Positions 58,501 through 64,000 of a stretch of 64,000 nt of DNA are shown here, one piece after another. The notes beneath the pieces were generated by a model. It searched no databases and was not told the origin of the DNA. It was given only the letters and a program-made list of their open reading frames with translations. Both the position numbers and the translations under genes were made by a program. Position 1 is the stretch's first letter. Each line of letters starts with the position of its first letter. Source of the DNA: an uncultured Prevotella sp. (GTDB lineage Bacteria; Bacteroidota; Bacteroidia; Bacteroidales; Bacteroidaceae); contig CAMJDL010000002.1 of NCBI GenBank assembly GCA_946404405.1, forward strand, positions 62,001 through 126,000, written 5' to 3'.

Positions 58501-59526
58501 ATGATGAAAATATTATTAATAGGTGGAACGGGTACTATCAGTAGTGCTATCACCCGACAACTGGCAGCAAGTGGTCACGAGTTGTGGCTGCTGAACCGAG
58601 GCACGCGTAAGAATGAAGTGCCGGCAAACGTGAAACAGGTCATCGTTGATATCGACGATGAAAGTGGTGTGCTCGCTGCTTTAGCCGATGAAACCTTCGA
58701 TGCTGTCTGTGAGTTCATCGGTTTTGTACCGGCACAGGTGGAGCGTGACATCAGGCTCTTCAAGGGTCGTACGCGCCAGTATGTCTATATTTCATCGGCT
58801 TCAGCCTATAACAAACCTGCTGCGAGTCATGTCATTACTGAGGGAACGACATTGGCTAACCCGCATTGGGAGTACTCGCGCAACAAGATTGCCTGTGAGG
58901 AACTGTTGTTGAAGGAATACCGCGAGAACGGCTTCCCTGTTACCATTGTGCGTCCCAGTCATACGTACTGTGAACGTGGTGTCCCTGTCAGTGTGCATGG
59001 ACCGAAGGGCAGTTGGTCTGTATTGAAACGTATGATAGAAGGAAAGCCCGTCATCATTCAGGGTGACGGTACTTCCCTATGGACGCTGACATGGAATGAG
59101 GACTTCGCACGTGGCTTCATCGGTCTGTTGGGTAATCCGAAGGCTATTGGTGAGGCATTCCAGATTATGAGCGACGAGCAGTTGTCGTGGACGCAGATTT
59201 ATGAATGCGTAGCCAATGCACTCCACGTCACAGTAAAGCCCTACTATGTGGCTTCTGAATTCCTTGCTGCTGTTGCGCCTAAGGCATGGGACTTTGAGGG
59301 CAATCTTTTAGGAGACAAGAGCGTCACAGTCTGCTTCGACTGTACAAAACTGAAACGTGCCGTCCCCGGTTTCCAGGCTATCACCCGTTTTGACGAAGGT
59401 GTGTGCCGCTGTGTCGAACATATCATGTCCCATCCAGAACTCCAAGTAGAAGACCCTGAGTTCGACGCTTGGTGCGATAAGGTTATTGAGGCACAAGAAC
59501 TTGCTAAACAACGATTCAATGGATAA
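58501..59526 (+). CDS. SDR-type NAD-dependent epimerase/dehydratase-like protein
   Basis: A 341-residue extended short-chain dehydrogenase-like protein. The N-terminal nucleotide-binding loop is ILLIGGTGTISSAI and the active-site area reads YVYISSASAYNK with EYSRNKIACEE. The substrate-side segment is FPVTIVRPSHTY. The family includes sugar-nucleotide epimerases and reductases; the exact reaction cannot be assigned. An ATG ATG start leaves a one-codon choice. It overlaps the next oxidoreductase gene by 8 bases, so the two are likely to act on related substrates. Confidence 0.8.
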   Translation: MMKILLIGGTGTISSAITRQLAASGHELWLLNRGTRKNEVPANVKQVIVDIDDESGVLAALADETFDAVCEFIGFVPAQVERDIRLFKGRTRQYVYISSASAYNKPAASHVITEGTTLANPHWEYSRNKIACEELLLKEYRENGFPVTIVRPSHTYCERGVPVSVHGPKGSWSVLKRMIEGKPVIIQGDGTSLWTLTWNEDFARGFIGLLGNPKAIGEAFQIMSDEQLSWTQIYECVANALHVTVKPYYVASEFLAAVAPKAWDFEGNLLGDKSVTVCFDCTKLKRAVPGFQAITRFDEGVCRCVEHIMSHPELQVEDPEFDAWCDKVIEAQELAKQRFNG

Positions 59527-60496
59527 GATGAAAGTAGGTATTATAGGAACAGGATGGATTGCCGAGAAGGCTGCCATCACCCTTAATGGATTGACGGAGT
59601 GCGAGGCTTATGCTGTGGGTTCTCGCTCACAAGAAACGGCAGATGCCTTTGCCAAGAAATGGAATATTCCACGGGCCTACGGCTCATATAGTGAACTCAT
59701 TGCCGACCCCGATGTGGACTTGATATATGTGGGAACGCCCCATTCCCATCATTATGATGTCACTAAAGAGGCGCTGTTGGGTGGTAAACCCTGTTTGGTC
59801 GAAAAGGCCTTTATGGCTAATGCCCGACAGACCGAGGAGATTATCAAGCTTGCCAAGGAGCGTGGCGTGTTCTTGGCTGAGGCTATCTGGACACGCTATC
59901 AGCCAGCGGTGAAGATGATTCGTGACCTGATAGCCAGCGGACGTATCGGTGAACCAAGGCTGGTGACTGCCACACTGGGTTATTCGATGGGTAACAAGGA
60001 GCGTATCATGCGTCCAGATCTCTGTGGCGGTGCATTGCTGGATCTGGGTGTCTATGCGCTGAATTTTGCCCGTATGTTCTTCCCTGCCGACATTGTATCT
60101 ATCGATGGAACCTGTGTGAAGAGTGACACAGGTATGGACCTGACGAATGCGATGACCCTCGTCTTGAAGGACGGTATGCTGTGTAATCTGCAATCGAGTG
60201 CCCAATGCGTAGGTGACAATATCGGTGTGATAGCCGGTACAGAGGGTAACCTCATCATTGATAATATCAACAATCCGCAGACGATAACCGTGAATGGTCC
60301 CGATAGGACCTATGTTGAAACCATTCGTGTGCCACAGCAGATTACGGGCTATGAGTATCAGTTCCTGGCTTGTCGTCAGGCACTGATTGACGGGCTCCTT
60401 GAACCCCGTGAGATGCCACTTAATGAGACACTTTACATCATGCAACTGATGGATGGACTGCGACGGAAATGGGACGTTCGCTATCCGATGGATTAA
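59519..60496 (+). CDS. Gfo/Idh/MocA-family oxidoreductase
   Basis: A 325-residue NAD(P)-dependent oxidoreductase. The Rossmann motif is KVGIIGTGWIAEKAA (about residues 4-18), followed by DLIYVGTPHSHHYD and KPCLVEKAFMANARQ with the EK motif of the family. The second domain carries GGALLDLGVYALNFA. Members oxidise or reduce sugars, inositols and related compounds. Start at 59519 overlaps the upstream SDR gene. Its place in the GH9 run points to sugar conversion (inference). The substrate is unknown. Confidence 0.85.
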   Translation: MDKMKVGIIGTGWIAEKAAITLNGLTECEAYAVGSRSQETADAFAKKWNIPRAYGSYSELIADPDVDLIYVGTPHSHHYDVTKEALLGGKPCLVEKAFMANARQTEEIIKLAKERGVFLAEAIWTRYQPAVKMIRDLIASGRIGEPRLVTATLGYSMGNKERIMRPDLCGGALLDLGVYALNFARMFFPADIVSIDGTCVKSDTGMDLTNAMTLVLKDGMLCNLQSSAQCVGDNIGVIAGTEGNLIIDNINNPQTITVNGPDRTYVETIRVPQQITGYEYQFLACRQALIDGLLEPREMPLNETLYIMQLMDGLRRKWDVRYPMD

Positions 60497-60521
60497 TAGG
60501 AATAAAACACATAAAAATAAG

Positions 60522-63404
60522 ATGACTATCAGACATATAATGATATTGGCCTTCTTGATGCTGACTATCGTAGGCGTCAAGGCCCAATCTGGTGAAGATC
60601 AGGGACTGACCGTTAGTGGAAACGTACATGATGCAGAATTGAAAGAACCGATGGTTCAGGCCACCGTACAGCTGTTTCGTAAGCGCGATTCTACATTCGT
60701 GGGTGGTACTGTGACCGACCTGCGGGGTAACTTCTCTGTGGAAGCACCAGCCAACGGTGTTTACAAGTTAAAGATTTCATCTGTGGGATACCAGTCCATA
60801 GAACGCGAGGTGACCCTGCGTCGTAACCAAAGTCAGGAAATGGGCATGCTACTCATGTCACCTGAGTCCGTCATGCTGAAAGAAGCTGTCGTGACAGGCC
60901 GAGCCGCACAGATAATAGTCAAGAAGGATACGCTGGTCTATAATCCAGATGCCTACCGAACGCCTGAGGGGTCGCCTATCGAGGAACTTATCAAGCGTAT
61001 TCCTGGTGCTGAAGTCGACGAGGATGGCAATATCACAATTAATGGCAAGGCGGTGAAGAAGATTCTGTTGGATGGCAAGGAGTTTATGCTCGGTGACGTG
61101 GAAACGGCCCTGAAGAATATTCCTGTCAACATCATCCAGAACATGAAGTTCTACGACCAGCAGAGCGATCAGGCACGTATCACGGGTATCGAGGATGGTG
61201 AGAAGGAGACGGTTATCGACTTTACTATCAAGAAGGGCATGAACCGTGGCTATATGACCAATCTCGACCTGGCTGCCGGTACGGAACACCGCTATGCCTC
61301 ACGTGGCATGGGTAGTAGTTTTACGGATAAGACGCGTTTTGTTATCTTGGGTAACTTCAATAACAAGGACGAGAATGCCGGTTGGTGGAATCGTCGAGGC
61401 TTGAATGCGCGTAAGATGCTGGGTACCAACCTGAACTATGACGATGGCGACAAGCTGAAGATGGATGCCAGTGTCCGTTGGAATCACCGTGGTGGTGACA
61501 ACCTCAATGAGAATGCCAGTGAGAACTTCTACAGCGAGACCAGCCGTACGTTCTCGAACAGTTATTCTCAGAGCTATTCGCGTAGCAACAACTGGTGGGG
61601 TAACGTACGTCTGGAGTGGAAGCCCGACACGCTGACAAACATCCTGCTGCGTGCCAATGGTAGCATCGGTACCAATGACGGAAGCGGTACGTCGGCCAGT
61701 GCCACCTTCGATGCCGACCCGTACCTCTACTCAGAAGACCCATTGGCATCATTAGACCCATTAGCCCCCTATCTGGTCAACCACAACAAAAGCGCCAACC
61801 TCTCTTATGGTGAGAACAAGAACACATGGGCCATGCTGCAGTTCTACCGCCGTCTGAACCCCCGTGGTCGTAACATCACGCTGCGTGTCGAGGGTAATCT
61901 GGGTAGCAACAAGGACCGTAGTGCCTCGAACAATGAGGTGTTCCTGCATCGTGTCAAGAATCAGGCTGGTCAGGACTCTACGTATTTTACTGCCCGATAC
62001 AATACGACCCCGTCAGACAATAAGGGCTATGTGCTGAGCATCCTCTATAGTGAGCCACTTTGGAAAGGTGCCCACCTGCAGGCTAATTATGAGTTGCGCT
62101 ATAGTCAGAACAAGAGCGACCGCCAGACCTACGACTTCAGCCACATGGCGGTTAACCCCTTTGCTTCTGTTTCACCCGAGTATCGCGAATGGGATCCCTG
62201 GATTGGTTCCATTGCTTCCCTGGACGACTATCTCGATCGTAACCTCAGCCGTTACTCGGAGTACAAGAACTATACCCACAACATCCGTCTCACCCTGCGT
62301 CACTGGCAGGAGGAATACGACTACAACGTAGGATTTCTGGTACAGCCGCAACATTCGAACTTCATTCAGGACTACCGTGGTGTGTATGTCGATACCGTGC
62401 GTAACGTGACCAATCTCACGCCAACCTTCGACTTCCACTACAAGTTCAGCGACCAGCAAAATATCTGGGTGCACTATCGTGGTGATACCCGTCAACCGGA
62501 GATGACCCAAATGCTGGACATCACCGATGACTCCAATCCCCTCTATATCACGCAGGGTAATCCAGGTTTGAAGCCGCAGTTCACCAACTCGCTGAATGTC
62601 TATTATAACAACTACATCCAGAAGTACAAGCGTTCCATAGTCTTCTACGTCAACTATCGCCACATCCGTAACAGCATATCCAATATGGTGCGTTATAATC
62701 CGGAGACGGGTGGTAGCATATCACGACCTGAGAATATTAATGGCAACTGGAACATGAATGGTGGCTTTACGTTCAATACCGCCCTCGACTCAGCGGCTCA
62801 TTGGAATATCGGTGCCGATACCAGAATACGTTATAATAATTATGTCAGCTATGTGGCCCAACAACAGGCTGATGCTGCCAAGAACACCACCAAGACCACG
62901 AACTTAAATGAGCGGTTGACGGCCAGCTATCGTAACAATTGGTTGGAGGTGTCGCTTGATGGACAAGTGAACTATCAACATTCGCGTAACGAGTTGCAAC
63001 CCTCTGCCGATCTCGATACGTGGCAGTTCAACTATGGTGGTCAGTTCCTGGTGCGCTTGCCTTTGGATTTCGAGGTGAGCATGAACCTGCATGAGCGTAG
63101 TCGCCGAGGCTATAACGATGCGTCGATGAATACCAACGAACTGCTCTGGAATGGTCAGATTTCCAAGCCCTTCCTCAAGAACAAGTCGCTCATCGTTGCC
63201 CTGAACTTCTACGACCTGTTAGGCCAGCAGTCCAACTACGAACGCTGGGTCAATGCCACAGGACGCAGTGATACGCGCTACAACAGCATCAACTCGTATG
63301 CCATGCTCCACGTACGCTATCGTCTGAACATGTTCGGTGGCAAGATTGATACCGAAGGTCGTTACGACAAGAAATGGGGCAACCGCGACCAGCGTGGCAG
63401 ATAA
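60522..63404 (+). CDS. TonB-receptor-like outer-membrane beta-barrel protein (960 aa)
   Basis: The signal peptide is MTIRHIMILAFLMLTIVGVKAQ. Next comes a carboxypeptidase-like regulatory domain (VSGNVHDAELKEPMVQATVQ, residues of about 28-110), then a plug-like part (IPGAEVDEDGNITINGKAVK). A large outer-membrane barrel rich in YNNY and WNxxG strands follows, fitting the outer-membrane beta-barrel family related to TonB receptors. The C-terminus (KKWGNRDQRGR) lacks the terminal aromatic residue common in barrels. It lies 25 bases after the oxidoreductase gene and is the last gene before a strong terminator. Substrate and partners are unknown; no SusD-like lipoprotein is next to it. Confidence 0.8.
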   Translation: MTIRHIMILAFLMLTIVGVKAQSGEDQGLTVSGNVHDAELKEPMVQATVQLFRKRDSTFVGGTVTDLRGNFSVEAPANGVYKLKISSVGYQSIEREVTLRRNQSQEMGMLLMSPESVMLKEAVVTGRAAQIIVKKDTLVYNPDAYRTPEGSPIEELIKRIPGAEVDEDGNITINGKAVKKILLDGKEFMLGDVETALKNIPVNIIQNMKFYDQQSDQARITGIEDGEKETVIDFTIKKGMNRGYMTNLDLAAGTEHRYASRGMGSSFTDKTRFVILGNFNNKDENAGWWNRRGLNARKMLGTNLNYDDGDKLKMDASVRWNHRGGDNLNENASENFYSETSRTFSNSYSQSYSRSNNWWGNVRLEWKPDTLTNILLRANGSIGTNDGSGTSASATFDADPYLYSEDPLASLDPLAPYLVNHNKSANLSYGENKNTWAMLQFYRRLNPRGRNITLRVEGNLGSNKDRSASNNEVFLHRVKNQAGQDSTYFTARYNTTPSDNKGYVLSILYSEPLWKGAHLQANYELRYSQNKSDRQTYDFSHMAVNPFASVSPEYREWDPWIGSIASLDDYLDRNLSRYSEYKNYTHNIRLTLRHWQEEYDYNVGFLVQPQHSNFIQDYRGVYVDTVRNVTNLTPTFDFHYKFSDQQNIWVHYRGDTRQPEMTQMLDITDDSNPLYITQGNPGLKPQFTNSLNVYYNNYIQKYKRSIVFYVNYRHIRNSISNMVRYNPETGGSISRPENINGNWNMNGGFTFNTALDSAAHWNIGADTRIRYNNYVSYVAQQQADAAKNTTKTTNLNERLTASYRNNWLEVSLDGQVNYQHSRNELQPSADLDTWQFNYGGQFLVRLPLDFEVSMNLHERSRRGYNDASMNTNELLWNGQISKPFLKNKSLIVALNFYDLLGQQSNYERWVNATGRSDTRYNSINSYAMLHVRYRLNMFGGKIDTEGRYDKKWGNRDQRGR

Positions 63405-63437
63405 CTGAAAAACGCTATAAGGGATGGCGAGACGAAT

Positions 63438-63474
63438 AAAAGGCAGGGAACTTTTGGTTCTTTGCCTTTTTTTT
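63438..63474 (+). terminator. Rho-independent terminator
   Basis: AAAAGGCA-G-GGAAC pairs with GTTCT-T-TGCCTTTT around a TTTTG loop and runs into eight T. It ends the run of genes that begins with the LacI-family regulator. Confidence 0.85.
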
Positions 63475-63484
63475 CGTAATTTTG
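63454..63484 (+). promoter_or_regulatory. Promoter of the MaoC-type gene, overlapping the terminator
   Basis: TTG at 63454-63456 lies in the terminator loop, and TAATTTTG at 63477-63484 follows its T-run, with a 20-base spacer. Confidence 0.55.
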
Positions 63485-63515
63485 CCCCCCATAAGATACT
63501 AAACATATAGAGAAC

Positions 63516-63980
63516 ATGGGAAAATTAGTCATTAACTCGTACGACGAGTTTGCCGCCCATTTGGGCGAAGAGTTGGGTGCCAGCGAGTGGCTTCAGGTTG
63601 ATCAGGACCGTATCAATTTGTTTGCTGATGCCACATTGGACCACCAATGGATTCATGTAGATGTTGAGCGTGCCAAGGAAGAGAGTCCTTACAAGTCGAC
63701 CATTGCACACGGCTATCTGACGTTGAGTCTGTTGCCCTACATGTGGGACCAGATTATTGAGGTCAACAACATCAAGATGCTGGTGAACTACGGCATGAAC
63801 GATATGCGTTTCGGGCAGCCGGTTATTACTGGTTCACGCGTTCGCCTGGTGACCAAATTGCATAGTATCCAGAATCTCCGCGGCATTTGTAAGGCTGAAA
63901 TCAAGTTTGTCATCGAGATAGAGGGTCAGCGCAAGCCGGCTTTGGAGGGCATTGCCGCCTTCCTGTACTACTTTATTTAA
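63516..63980 (+). CDS. MaoC-family hydratase (hotdog fold)
   Basis: A 154-residue protein with the (R)-specific enoyl-CoA hydratase signature LFADATLDHQWIHVD (Asp 42, His 47 catalytic) and STIAHGYLTLSL. It would hydrate 2-enoyl-CoA or a related acyl thioester. It is full length for a single-domain MaoC protein and ends with a Leu-Tyr-Tyr-Phe-Ile tail. It has its own promoter and is separated from the preceding run by a terminator. Only 20 bases follow it in the window. Confidence 0.85.
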   Translation: MGKLVINSYDEFAAHLGEELGASEWLQVDQDRINLFADATLDHQWIHVDVERAKEESPYKSTIAHGYLTLSLLPYMWDQIIEVNNIKMLVNYGMNDMRFGQPVITGSRVRLVTKLHSIQNLRGICKAEIKFVIEIEGQRKPALEGIAAFLYYFI

Positions 63981-64000
63981 AGGAGTTAGAGAAGTTTGAG

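Overview
This is a chromosomal window from a Bacteroidales bacterium, most likely a Prevotella-type organism. The evidence is promoters with a -7 element of the form TAnnTTTG and a -33 TTG about 20 bases upstream, fimbrillin-family lipoproteins with DUF5119 and DUF3575 partners, a TonB-dependent receptor and a DUF-type outer-membrane barrel, and interspersed simple-sequence tracts of the kind seen in Prevotella genomes. No rRNA, tRNA, CRISPR array, transposase or phage gene was seen.

The left 46 kb is transcribed entirely leftward and is a surface-structure locus. From a promoter near 46.47 kb it runs: an OmpA-like/DUF3575 outer-membrane protein, a DUF5119 lipoprotein, three long paralogous fimbrillins of 623-640 aa, two shorter fimbrillin-like lipoproteins of about 370 aa, and a 3,994-aa secreted repeat protein. 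Then, behind its own canonical promoter at about 22.99 kb, comes a compact set: a GHKL ATPase, an overlapping STAS-like (DUF4325) protein, and 13 bases later a second, even larger repeat protein. Its frame is open from 21,937 to the window edge, so at least 7,312 codons are visible with no stop. Both giants are built from short glycine-rich V[YF]GGG units that look like a parallel beta-helix. The larger one also contains long-period modules repeated at kilobase spacing. I infer that the fimbriae and the two giant proteins form one cell-surface adhesion system, with the ATPase/STAS pair as a possible regulatory switch for the second giant.

The right 17 kb is transcribed rightward. It starts with an RluA-type pseudouridine synthase whose coding sequence carries four low-complexity insertions, and a Dabb-domain protein. 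A 285-base intergenic region follows, with a candidate small RNA, a hairpin terminator and two identical palindromic 14-mers flanking it. Next is a LacI-family regulator and a close-packed run: TonB-dependent receptor, ECF-type S component, iron-dependent alcohol dehydrogenase, GH9 glycoside hydrolase, two membrane sensors that end in a DHp-like domain without an ATPase domain, an SDR-type dehydrogenase, a Gfo/Idh/MocA oxidoreductase and a large TonB-receptor-like barrel. A strong terminator closes this run and overlaps the promoter of a MaoC-type hydratase at the right edge. The mix of GH9, oxidoreductases and importers under a LacI regulator suggests a carbohydrate or glycoside uptake and processing locus, but the substrate cannot be read from the sequence.

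The least ordinary items are the pair of giant VYGGG-repeat proteins with an ATPase/STAS module between them, the tandem sensors lacking kinase domains (one with Asp where the phosphoacceptor His should be), and simple repeats that have entered genes in frame.
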